64,000 nt of DNA from contig OW028577.1 of the NCBI GenBank assembly GCA_932294295.1, positions 4,803,001 to 4,867,000 of the forward strand. The letters run 5' to 3'. The translations under genes and the position numbers were made by a program. Origin of the DNA: Alitta virens. Lineage: Eukaryota; Annelida; Polychaeta; Phyllodocida; Nereididae. The notes beneath the pieces are model-generated. The model had not been told where the DNA came from, did not search any database, and saw only the letters and a program-made list of their open reading frames with translations. Shown here piece by piece: positions 12,801 to 24,700 of this stretch (position 1 is its first letter; every line of letters begins with the position of its first letter).

Positions 12801-15800
12801 CATGTAATACAGTGTAGTAATTTCAAAATAATGGTTGTGATGTCAAATTAATAGTTTTGATTCGACTGTATTCAGTTAGTTCTTTGAAAACCATACAAAG
12901 AATTATATCGTGACATCACTGTTACTCAGAATTGCTACATTGTATCAATGTAGGTATGCAGTTTTTTTTTCTGAAGTCATCGAATAAGTCTGTACCTCAT
13001 TGAGTAACCTGACCATGCTGAATTTTGTTAATTCGACAGGGAATTTTTCTGGGACGATAAAACAGCTTTTCTAATTTCCTGTTTTGTAATGGGAAATCAT
13101 TTTATGCAAGACCCGGCAAAAGAGAACATGAAGTCATTTCTAACATAAATTTACTTTCAATATTTGTAAACATTTAACCCTCTGCAGCTTTGGATGTGGC
13201 GAGGCTTGGCATGATCCTGTCAAATGCTCTTGGCTTTCCAAGTGGATCAAGAAATGTGACGATGACAGCGAGACTTCTAACTGGATTGCTGCTAACACCA
13301 AGGTAAGTTCAATACTCCAAACTAAAAAGAGTGAAAATGGTAACGTCGGTTTGTAACAGCTGCAGTTCAAATGTGAAATATTTGAGCAGGTCATATCACG
13401 TGACCTAAGCTGCTTTCGATGTTTTGTTAATGATTTGTTTTTTTGCATGATGTAATTTGTAATGCCATAGTGAGATGATTTTTAAGGTCAATACCTTATT
13501 ATTATTTATTTTAATTGATTTTATTGATTGATATGTGTTTTTCCCATCATTTTAATGATTGGTGATGATAATATATAGCTTGCTGTTACATGTTATATGT
13601 TTTATTGCAATATTCACCACGATATAGAAAAATAAATCATTTCTCATCATATCTTTTTGTGTAACAGGAGTGTCCTAAGTGTGCGGCAACTATTGAGAAG
13701 GACGGCGGTTGCAATCACATGGTTTGCAAGAAGTGTCGATTTGACTTTTGCTGGGTCTGTCTCGGCCCGTGGGAGCCCCATGGCTCATCATGGTGAGCAA
13801 GAAGTGTAGTGTATTTACCATAATTTGTGATGACGGAAGTACAGTAAAACTTGCGTTAAGCAGTTGCCCAAGGTGTTAAATGTGGTTGTTTAGGACTGGT
13901 TGGGATTTAATAAAGGATAAAAATGTGAAATATACAATGAAAATTCCGTGGGAGGGAATTTTCTATACAGGTGGCTGTTACAGGAGGTGGACTGTATATT
14001 TGTAAGAAGCAGTTGAAGTGTAGCATTCTGGATCAAGTGGTTATAAGCTGCAGTCTTTCCAATACAGCGCAATGTGTATACCCACATTTTCTTACCAATT
14101 AAAGATTTGCTTAAATTGTGGTCAGCTTCGACAACCCAGAACTGCGTATTTCAAACACTTAATATGTTTAACATCAGAGTCTCTGAAGCTTCTGCAGTAT
14201 GTATGCTAATTAGAACTCTCATTCACTCAGTAATATCTACATTTAATAGCCATTATTAACCATCTTACTTTTCAGGTACAACTGCAACAGGTATGACGAG
14301 GACGAAGCTAAAAAAGCTCGAGATGCTCAAGAGGTAATCTTCCAATTATAAGTACATTTGTTAACCTCTCTAAGAAATTTATCATTGGTTTCTGACGGAG
14401 ATGTTCTTAAGGGCTTGGTGGATTTTTGGTGAAGTAATTCATATTATGGCAAATGTTATGTCATTTTAATTAAGTTGTAGCCGTGTCCATGAAGCGAAAT
14501 AAAGTTGATATTTCTCATACACAACATACTTAATTATGTTTTTTGATTAACAGCGCTCCAGAGCCGCTTTACAGAGATACCTGTTCTACTGCAACCGTTA
14601 CATGAACCACATGCAGAGCTTGAAGTTTGAAAACAAGGTCAGTTCTTACTTAAATTAGTTCTCCGACAATCACTAGTACAAAGACTAGTAATCATTGTGA
14701 CCAGCTCCAGTAGACTTGTCGACTGCTGTCACGTTTTAGGCCGAATCTTGAAATAAAATAAAAATCTGAAATTTCTATTATAATTAAGGGCTGTTCAATT
14801 TTTTTTAAAACCTGAAGATTTTTCAGACGGGGGGGGGGGGGGGAGAGGAAAACCGATATCGGGGGAGGGGGTTGGTTGACCAGTATTGCGGGGGTGGGGA
14901 GGGGAGGGGGGTCTTAAAATGTCGGGAGGGGGGTCTTAAAATGTTCAGGTTGACCTCACCCCCCCCCCCCCCTTTTTTAAATGCCGCAAGGGATGTTATT
15001 TGTAATTATTTCCAGTTGCCACTTATGATAGTTCTGCTGTTTCCAAGGAAGACCTTGTGACGCTTAGACAATAAGATCATATCATTTATTAATTTAGGTG
15101 GTTTTCCTGGAAATATCAACATTAAGGGGGAGAAAAGATGTAGGAAACAGTTCGACAAACCTACATCTCTTCGATAAAATCCTTTATTAAGCTGTTGTTG
15201 GAAATTTGCTCAGTTTTGGGGGAGCCTTCATAGCCCAAGGAACCCATATATAACAGGCTTTAATTTCAATATTTTAAATTTTATACTAGATCATTGGACT
15301 TGACACACAAAGAGGTTTGTTGAAACTTCATAAAGTGAATTTAATTAATTTTTCAACAGTTGTATGCTACGATTAAGATCAAGATGGAGGAGATGCAGCA
15401 CCACAACATGTCCTGGATCGAGGTCCAGTTCTTGAAGAAAGCAGTCGACGTTCTTTGTTTGTGCAGGCAGACTCTGATGTTCACCTATGTGTTTGCTTTC
15501 TACTTGAAGAAAAACAACCAGTCCATTATTTTTGAGGTTAGCATTGCAGTATGATCAAAGTGTTGAAACTACATTTCGTTGATAAAATTCAAATGTACTG
15601 GGTTTAGACTTAACAGTCAACCTCAAAATTGTGATCAATTTCTGCCGACTTTACATGTAACTCTCTTGGCCAATCTAATCTATACTATGAACATATTCTG
15701 CTGACTTAGCTTAATTAAAACAATTGGAAAGTCTTTCTCAACTACTACTTTGTCACAATTAATTGCAGAAGTATTTCTTTTTGTCATTGTAGTTTCTTGA

Positions 15801-17323
15801 GATTGAGATTTTGATGCAAAATATGGAAGACATTTAGGTTCACATTGTGGTGGATTATATAAAGTTTTGATATCAAAACAGTCAACGTTGTGAACATGAA
15901 ACATGTCAACATTTCCTCGGTTACATTTGAGCTTCCTTTGTATATGAGTGCACATTAAAACAAGGACAATTTTTGTTGTTTGTGTGTTCCAGGAAAATCA
16001 AAAGGATTTGGAGAATGCCACTGAGCAGTTGTCGGAATATCTTGAACGAGATATCACATCGGACATGTTGATTGATATTAAACAGAAAGTACAGGACAAG
16101 TACAGGTTAGTTTGCCAAATAATTTCATACAACTTGATTTTTTTAATGGGTGATTTGAGCTCCTAACCCAGGGTTCCCACTCCTACCGGGAATCCGGGAA
16201 AATTGTAGTTACTGTTTCCCGGTCGGGAAAAGCCTTGAAATTGTAGTAATGTGTGTAAAAGCCTGGAACTTATCGGGAAAACGCTTCTTGTAATTTCCGC
16301 CAGGGGCGCTGGTGGTTATGCAGTGTTTACATCACAAAAACCGCACATATGAACATCGCGACGGGAGTAAATTGCATTGAATTGAAGCCATTTTTGAACC
16401 GAGAACAAAAAGCACTAATAGCAATCAGTGTTCAGAGCCAGAATCACACCCATGAGACTCTGTAGTGGGAGACTGAATTGCAATTAGCGATAGTGCAGGT
16501 GAAAGAAAAGGTCTTCAAAAGGGCACAAATTGCATTTAGAGTTACCAGATATTGTAATTATCTATTTCTTTTAATTAACTCTTCTGGACTATTTAGTCTA
16601 CTAAAATTAATATTGCATGTTCTGCACCAATAAGTAGAATTAATTACCAAAATAAAAGTTTTAATGGCCTCCCACCTGGACACCATCAATTATATACAAG
16701 TGAATTTATGATTTTGACAAGTGATTCTTTTAAATAAATTGCTATTAGTTAATCTCAAAAATTTGCGCACTGTTTAGTCATAAATGTTTAAGTGTTCGCA
16801 ACCTCTCTATTTATGCCTTAAAAATTGAGTTTGGCAGCCTGGAATAACCCAGAATAAACCTTGAATTTGACCTTGAGAAAAGAGTGGAAACCCTGTAACA
16901 AATACATATTTATATAATTTGCTATCATCATACATATTGTTATATTAATTAAAAGTGGAATGTTTAAATGGTGTATTTTGACAATAAAATTGGAAAATGT
17001 TAAGGGTTATCTGGCCCATGCATGATTTTTTTTTTCTTTTTGCACAATGCCACAATTATTAGCTCTTTAGCTTCTCGGGTCTCAAGGCAATTTTTAAGGG
17101 TTGGTGGGTCAAAAATTAAAATATAGAATTAAAATTTAAATAAAATGTGACCACTCATAAATAAGTGTGGCCTAAGACTGCAAAGCTTGTGTACACCAAC
17201 TATCCAGTGTTATGAAATAAATTTTGTTCTATTTTCAGATATTGTGAAAATCGTTGCAGGGTGTTGCTAGATCATGTGCACGAGGGATACGAGGCGGACT
17301 TGTGGGAATATCAAGATCTGTGA
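6852..17323 (+). CDS. ARIH1: ARIH1, Ariadne-type RBR E3 ubiquitin ligase (15 exons)
   Basis: Exons 6852-7067, 9385-9452, 9558-9630, 9797-9868, 10503-10595, 11755-11810, 11927-11993, 12382-12488, 13188-13302, 13668-13792, 14276-14333, 14554-14637, 15360-15536, 15993-16105 and 17239-17323 join in phase to 502 residues. Order: acidic N terminus (1-45), UBA-like domain (about 48-118), RING1 (CQICC at 133-137, then CGHQFC), IBR, RING2 (from CPKC at 291), and a C-terminal Ariadne helical domain ending DLWEYQDL. The RING2 motif GGCNHMVC supplies the likely catalytic cysteine, Cys304 in this model. RBR ligases take ubiquitin onto this cysteine before passing it to substrate; ARIH1 works with neddylated cullin ligases in the cytoplasm. 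The start is chosen because the acidic leader matches the family. It is shorter than the human protein (557 residues), mainly at the N terminus. All zinc ligands seen are intact. Confidence 0.95.
7730..8104. mobile_element. hAT-like non-autonomous element in ARIH1 intron 1
   Basis: Ends are TAGGGTTGTCATAT and the complement of TAGGGTCGTCATCGATATG. Eight-base flanks CTGCAAGC and CTACAAAC match at six positions, fitting an aged hAT target duplication. The interior has many CGATAT repeats and no coding frame. Confidence 0.6.
10915..11539. mobile_element. 625-bp inverted-repeat transposon in ARIH1 intron 5
   Basis: Terminal inverted repeats of about 45 bp begin AGGCCCCTTCACACTTAGCC (one extra C at the left) and continue to CGGAGTGTCCCGGAGT. 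TCA flanks both sides (10912-10914 and 11540-11542). The G+C-rich interior repeats CCGGA and ACACGGA motifs. No transposase frame is present, so it is non-autonomous. Confidence 0.85.
12080..12312. mobile_element. Poly-G/poly-C inverted element in an ARIH1 intron
   Basis: An 18-base G run at 12,200-12,217 faces a 13-base C run at 12,276-12,288. It shares TGGTTGACCAGTATT with the element near 14.8 kb and ends in TTTTTTAAATGGAACAATCC, like the element in the GEN1 3' UTR. Edges are approximate. Confidence 0.5.
14788..14992. mobile_element. Poly-G/poly-C inverted element, second intronic copy
   Basis: It starts GGGCTGTTCAATTTT, has a 15-base G run and a 14-base C run facing each other, and contains TGGTTGACCAGTATT plus two copies of GGGGGGTCTTAAAATGT. 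Same family as 12,080-12,312. It lies between ARIH1 exons 12 and 13. Confidence 0.55.
16169..16895. mobile_element. Inverted-repeat element (CAGGGTTCCCACTC ends) in the last ARIH1 intron
   Basis: The left end CAGGGTTCCCACTC is complementary to the right end GAGTGGAAACCCTG, with one mismatch. Further in, the ends differ in sequence but both are rich in GGGAA/TTGA. I see no clean target duplication. No coding frame. Confidence 0.55.
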
Positions 17324-19188
17324 TAAATTTGTTTCCACTAATAATAGACTGTTAGAGGCGTAGTTCTTGCGAAACGTAGCCACTCGCCTCAGCTTGTGTA
17401 AATACAGCACACAGACGTTGTCTTCGATGTATTGTGATCGAGAGATTATTAATGCTCTTGATTTGTTGTTGATGAATATTTACTGAGTTTGAACACATTG
17501 TCGGAATATTACCAGTTCTATATTTTGATGTGAACAATTTGATTTCAGTTGTAGGATGTCCTCTTCATTGCGACTGTACATTTTTATTGTTTGTCAAACT
17601 CAGTTGCTCTTTCACAATGGCTTTATGCTTATCGTAGAAATAAGTGTGTGGTAGTTTTGAATGACTGACATGCGTGAAAACTCAAAAGAAACTCAATTAT
17701 CCTCGGGGTCGAGTTTTGATGTTAGTCTAGTTTCTGCTGTTGGTAAATTCATATCTGGCACTGGTTATGTTTGCAAAAAGCTTTACGATATTTTCTCAAT
17801 TAATTGTTGTTGTATTTGTTTTACTGATTTTGTAGTACAGGTTTCTGTGTACTTCACCTTTCTGTAATAACGTATAGACCACAGGAATTGTATTGTATTT
17901 TAAAATCTCCACCACTGTCATTTCTTTTTGCGGTCTCACTAAAAATAGAGGTTCTGTATATGATGACAATAACGCTACTTGTTCCAGTGTGTGAGACTAC
18001 GGTTTCACTTATATATTTTACGTCTTAAATGTGTTGCATATGAGCGGGGTTATTAGTCACTGCTCCGGGTGCCAGACTGGAATGTGAATGAATTTTTGTC
18101 TGATTGATAACAAAATGACAGGTGTCTTGGTTTAACAGTCACTGTCAGGTAAATAAGTGTATTGAACGAAGACTCTGGGAAAATTTTGGTATTAAAGTGG
18201 CATCTACTTCACCTGTGTTTCAGCTTCCCATTTCCTGTCCGAGACGACTTGTCTGGGTAATATTATCTCATGTGTATGATTATATCTTTCTGTAGCAAAG
18301 GATTGTGTTATGTAGTTAGAGTGTGAGAAAAACATTGAGGTCTAATACAATTTTGGCAGAGACTACAAATGTATTACCATACCTAGATAGTGAGCGGGGT
18401 GAAAAACAAACTCCATATATTATTATAATTGCTTGATGGTCAATCAAAAATATAGCTTTGAAATTTTATAAACACATTTAGTTAGACTTTAAAGTTCTGT
18501 AACTTGAAATCGTAAGAAAAAAAAAAAAAAGAATGTTTGAGGATTTGTAAGGGTTTGGTCGCACATCATTCTATTCTAGGAAAAGGAGGGGACATTGGCT
18601 TTGGGGGAAGTGATTCCCATAGATGGCAGTCACTCGTAATTAACTGTTTACTTGGACTCCGGATATTAAGAAGACCTCTGATGATGTTATTAATGCGCTA
18701 AGGCTAATAAATAATTTTTAGTTGTAAAAGGCTGATTAATAAATTTTGTCATTTTTATTTGTACAATGATGACATCATCTACTGTCTTGCACACTTCTGA
18801 ATACATATAAATGCCTAATTGCGAGTGATTTTCCGGTGTCACTTGAAGTCATGTAGTGGTCCCTCGTTATCTTTTAGTCTCGATGCCAGTAATAATCCTA
18901 CACGGAAAGTTCAAGCTGTGTTTGGTCATTTGCCTCTTCAAACATTGCAGTATTGGATGAGCTATGTTGAGTGAGGTATGTTTGAATTATAAAATGTCTG
19001 ATTGATGACTGACGTATGAATGAATGATCATGTTTTCTTTCTCTTGCTTTGCAGCACTATCTATTGTAAAAAAAAAGTTGTTTGTTAATCTTTTCTTTCA
19101 ATTACTTAACCCGCTTTGCTGCATATGTTTTACAATTTTTTTTTTAATGTGATGTGTACGAAGCTCATCATAAACTTAATGAAATAAA
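17324..19188 (+). other. Probable ARIH1 3' UTR
   Basis: A+T-rich, non-coding sequence after the ARIH1 stop. The clearest AATAAA is at 19,183-19,188; earlier A+T-rich variants could also serve. Short frames here (for example at 17,661) show no family resemblance. Confidence 0.45.
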
Positions 19189-20688
19189 CCGAAATGACTT
19201 CAGTTAATTGTTATTTGTTAAAATTATTATTTCTCATAAGTATTAAATACAATATAAATGTGGTACCATATACGCTATAATACAAGTAATCTGTACTAGA
19301 CACAAGGACCATGTATGTTATTCTGAAAAAGCTTAACTGGAAGCTTGTGAATTTCATCAAAATTATTAATGAACCTATTCATTTGAAGACTGCTGTTGTG
19401 GCAACATAATTAATCCAACTTTGCTGTTCTGCGACTCTTCGCTTGCTGCTTTTGATTTTATCCAAAAGTTGGGAAGAAGATTGGGTCGCATGAGTATGCT
19501 AAGGGCTTGACCACAATCCGGAAAGTCCTTATAAAATTTTTTTTTTGTGGTTAAGTGGTTAGGGCAATCGTCAGGTCCACAGAAAGTTCAGGGTTTGATA
19601 CCTTACTTAGCACAATTTTGACCTTGATCTTATCAGAAAGCCTTTACGAATTAAATTGTGTTGTGCTATGTGCAAATTGTACTCCATCCATGGATGGGTT
19701 GAATGTGCGGCTCTTAATGATTATATCAGCTTCTGCCCAGTGGAAAAATTAACCTCTAGACACAGTAAAATGCCTCGCAGAAGTTCAAACCAGATAATGA
19801 ATTGATGCTGTCGAGTACCAGGTGTGTGGATGCAGTGCAACAACCCAACCATATAGGTCATAGTGGCATCACCTGCATCTTGTCATATGTATCGTCAGTA
19901 CATCATGCTTAGTTATTGTAGCCAACCCATAAAATTAAGCCGCATCGGCTAGGCCATGTTACTATCAACATGGGTGGCCCCTCCAACCGTGACTTGTCAG
20001 CCGGTTCAGCTTGGGCCAACATTGCTCCTTATCATCGAATAGCCATTGGCACATTATAACTTGTGTTTATTAATTAATTCTTCCGGAGCCTTTGCCGGTT
20101 TTAAAATGTGACCCTAGTGGTTAGCGACAGTAAAACCCTGGATTTTATAGAACCCTGATCACGTTGCATCCGCCTGGCATCACCCAGTCATGCCAATCTT
20201 GGGAAGTGAACTGGAATGATGTCGCTATCTTCCAATAAAACAAACTTCAAATTTTGGTATATAAAATGCCTTTTTTAGCATGAGCTTTAATAAATATGTA
20301 TAGCAAACTGTTCTGAAATTACATCTTAGTACAGATCTGTCTCGTTTTCGTACTCAAATAGTGTGTGATTGTGCTCATCCTTTATTTGAATACATCTTAA
20401 CGTTCCAATATTATGTACGCTGATCAGATCACAGTTAAATACAAGAGCTGATAATTAATGTAGTTAAATTGCAAGTATAGAGAATACTACAATATCCTTT
20501 TGGCACACTAAGCAAATACAAAAATATGTACCAGGTACATCACTATGTGTCTTATCCCACTGATATATTTTACACGTTCAATAACTTACCGTCACCTTTT
20601 TAATATGACATAAATGATAGTATGACATAAATTTATATACATGCACATTAATAATTTAAATAAATACTGTACCAATAATTTCCCACTT
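19189..20688. other. Intergenic region between two convergent genes
   Basis: No coding frame is supported. A weak tRNA-like segment at about 19,550-19,620 has an A-box-like GTGGTTAAGTGGTTAGG and a B-box-like GGGTTTGATACC, and may be an old SINE. The rest is unique-looking A+T-rich DNA. Confidence 0.45.
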
Positions 20689-20694
20689 TTTATT
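20689..20694 (-). terminator. Possible polyadenylation signal of the minus-strand kinase
   Basis: TTTATT on the plus strand (AATAAA on minus) lies about 1 kb after the kinase stop, in an A+T-rich tract. I saw no nearer canonical signal. It implies a long 3' UTR, so it is tentative. Confidence 0.35.
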
Positions 20695-21256
20695 TATTTA
20701 TTTTTTAAACTTTTCAGTATAGCTAACATAACCAATATCAATGTACACATTTATATAATAATATTTCTTTAATACACTACTTGTAAATATTTAAGAAACA
20801 TGCATTATAAATGCAAATATGGCATACAAATAATGGAAGAAAATGACTTAAAAAGTATAAAATATTGTCACTTTAACACTGCCATTTTCAAAAAAGTCAC
20901 ATTACGAGGTCACAAACAAAGCTTAATTTTGTCATTTTCTAATCATAAATGCATTAAAAGCCATATATTTGCTAATATATGAATAAAGATCATACTGATG
21001 CCTATTGGAAGTTTAACATTTTGTAAGATCTGTTGCTACACAAGCAATCTGACAATGAAGAGATTCTAATTGAAACTTGAAATAAGAGAAAGTTCCTATA
21101 TATTATACACTATAATAAATACTTTCCCTATCATAGGGTACACAATAATGAATACATTCATTCACAACTAAGCATTGCAACACTTTAATATAAGTAAAGA
21201 AATAATTATGACTGTCCAGTATAAAGAGTAAATAATATTCACTTTAAGTACAAAAA

Positions 21257-21358
21257 TATCAAATACATGAACACCATTTTTAGACCTGTCCAAGTCTATA
21301 ACGACAACTGAGTAGGTAACGCAGATGACCAAGCATTAAAACGCATTTCATTTTTTCT
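21257..21358. repeat. About 100-bp duplicated segment, copy in kinase 3' UTR
   Basis: Nearly identical to 22,237-22,338: both run from ATCAAATACATGAACACC to AAACGCATTTCATTTTTT, with about two differences. This copy is downstream of the kinase stop codon. Confidence 0.9.
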
Positions 21359-21721
21359 TTTTTCAATATTTTTAAGAGAACAGACCCTGAGAGGTCGAAG
21401 CAGAGCACAGATCCTTAAAACTGGAAAACACAGTGAATGATTATGTATCTGTATTCTACTAAATTTGCACAGATTTTGTATTTTTTTTGTTTTTTAAACT
21501 CCACAGGAAACTCAAGCAATCATCCATCCTTGGTTTCAATTAACAAAATGATTAAGGCAATCTAGCGCAAAGTATCTTTAATAAAATATAGTGGCTAATT
21601 GCTCTACATGGTATATTATTTGATTTAGGCAATTGGAACTCTTTTTCTAACACATAAAAAAAAATCTGTCAATAAATCAGTAGAAGACCGGGATTGCGTA
21701 TACACGCTCGATTCCAAGTAA

Positions 21722-24700
21722 TCAACCAAGCATCTTTTCAACTCGCAATTTGATGTCGAATGCCGATGGACGTTGTTCAGGTTCCATTCGGATCATCTCC
21801 AATATAAGAACCGTCTGAAAATCCAATTGTGGGAAAGAAAATTATCTTAACAGCGAGTTGTTGGTTGTATGACATGGTGGATTACATTTTGCAGGTTTAA
21901 AATGTATTGTGGCTGTATTCAACCTTTTTTTTTTATCGGGGGTGGGAGTGGGGGGGGGGGGGGGGCTTAAAATGTTCAGTGTACACATACCTCATCTGGA
22001 AACCTTGTTCTTACTTCCTCAGGTACTAGATAGTCTTCTTTAAGTTGATCATAGACCCTCTGCTGCTCCTGTGCAGATGCCCTTTGTGGGAATAGCAGAT
22101 CAAAGAAGACAATCCCGAGAGAGTAGATGTCACACTTTTCAGTGTAATTAGGATTCGCGTCCCTCTGCAAAATCACAAAAGTTCTACCCACTTTATCTCT
22201 GAATCACGGCAAATCATTATGATTCTTTAATTAATAAATCAAATACATGAACACCATTTTTAGACCTGTCCCAAGTCTATAATGACAACTGAGTAGGTAA
22301 CGCAGATGACCAAGCATTAAAACGCATTTCATTTTTTTATGTTGAGAAGTTACTCCGACATACCTGTTCAGGACTCATGTAACGTCGAGTCCCCACTGAT
22401 CCCGTCATGCAGGTTTCATCTCCAGTAAGTTGAATGTGTCTCGCACAACCAAAATCGCCCAATTTCACAACTTTCTTGTCATCAAGTGCAAAGAAAATAT
22501 TTTGGGGCTGCATTGAATCAGATATGAAAAAAATTAATTATTAGAAGACTTCAATAAATCCCTTCATCAAGACATTATCAAGAAGATAATATAACATTGT
22601 AGAACATTTAGAAAACAAGACATGATATAATCTAAAACTAAACATACATACATACATTTAGTTGTGCTAATATACCATGGTTTGCTGGGTAGCTCTACCC
22701 TTGACTAGATTTCTGTACTGAAAGAAGTCAGAGGAGCTGCACGTTTGTTCTATTTCATCTGTTCAAGCGAAAAATCCCAAAAACCAACTCAAATTGCCAC
22801 TAGATACCTATTAACGTTTTGCGGAAACCTCCTTCCCACTCACCTTTAAGTCCCTATGCATGACACCCCGTTCATGAACGTGCATCAGGGCCTCGGCAAT
22901 TTGCTTAACGATACTTAAGATAACGATTCTTTGGTCAGTACGATGCCTCTCTAGATCCTTCATGAAGTCTTCCAAGGTGTCGTATGAACACAGTTCCATA
23001 ACCAAGTGTTTTACTGGAATTTGCTCTAATTTTTCCTCATTTGAAGGAACACTCCCAGACCCACTGTCTTCTTCTGATTCTTCATCTTCTCCGTAGCGTT
23101 CTTCAAAACTATCTTGCAGTTTGCATGACCAGTCCGGGAAATCTTTTTCCAAGCGCTGATAGAAGTTATATTCCATGTCATAGTTACTCTCAGTATCCCA
23201 CTGGTCCTGATATTGCGTCACATTTTTGTGGTTCATGGAAATGAGGAGATAGACTTCTCGCTCTGCAGCCTCCTTCTCAAATCTGAAACATCCACATATC
23301 AGTGATTTAGAATCCAGTGGCGACCCCTCGGACCAAATGCTGCAGTTGTGCCAGGTCGCACACCCCATGTGCCACCATTGTAAACAAACAAACTAATAAA
23401 AAAATTATGTTATATTCTAGTAACAAATGTACAAAGGAAGAAAATTAAATTTATGATGCATGTTATTAGATAATAATACATACTCTGTTGTCGAGGATAT
23501 CCTCTTCAAAGCGAAGGAATTTCTACGTAGATTGTCCTTCACTTCAAGTACTATACCTTGACCACCAATTCCTAAAATCTTGATAATCTCATAATCTGAA
23601 AATCTGTACAATTGAAAAAATTAAATATTAGCCCTTTGTCATAACCTCTACATTAATATTTGTGAAAATTAAAGCTAAAAATGTGTGCACGAAAAAGAAA
23701 AAAAGTTATACCGGTCTCTTGTTTCTGCAAGAGTTTCCGTCTCCTCTTCCTTCTCATCTTCATGTTTAGCATCATCAAAGGGCTCCTCCTTTCAAAACAA
23801 TATCATTTATGAATATGGTTTGCTTTAAGCCTTATGCACACCAGGGTTTTTCCTGCAACTCATTAGATCCATCTTAATCCCTTTTAATGCACATTATCCT
23901 CATGTGCATCGGCTTGAGACTGACATTTTATGACTTGCGATCCAGTCTCAAAATATCTAGCGCTGCTGGATATTCTCAGACTCAATCTCAAGACATCGGG
24001 CTGATTTACTCGTGTGCATCGGCTTGAGGCTGAGTCTCAGTGAACTGGGCCAATCGAACAACAGAATTTTAACCTTGTGACTTAATTACCATAAAGGGGT
24101 TAAGATTGATTCTCAAGAAAACCCTCAGTGTGCATCAGCTTGAGACTTTAGTTCCCCTAAACTTAGAAAAAGGGGTTAAGCTTGGATCGCATGAAATTGA
24201 GTCTCAGACCTTTTCCTTGTGTGTATTGGGCTTAATGCATGTTAACTGTGGCAAACTGTTGGGAATGTTATATTATATGGAGATCGACCACAGAGAAACA
24301 TCTTGTTTCTGGGTAAAAAATTCTGGTCAAATATATACTTACTTGTTCAGTTCCTTCAGCATCAATTTCAAACTTGACGTCCTTATCCTGAAGTAAGACA
24401 CATGAACCAATTAGTGGGCAATTTAGAATTTTCCACAGACTTGATTGTCCATCGAACATATTTTAATCCTGCGGAATTCATATATACCAGTATATATTAC
24501 CAAATTGTTACGAATTTCGGAGGTCTGTGCCTTTTTAGTTAGTTTTGACAAATGGAAACCCCATATTTCGAACACCACTAAACTATGTTGTTGTAATAAT
24601 TATGTACACAAAATACATTCTGACTTCCTTTTGCTTGGGTGTCTATAAATAGAATACACAATAATCCGTACGAGCTCTTATAAAGTTCAGCTGGAAGTCA

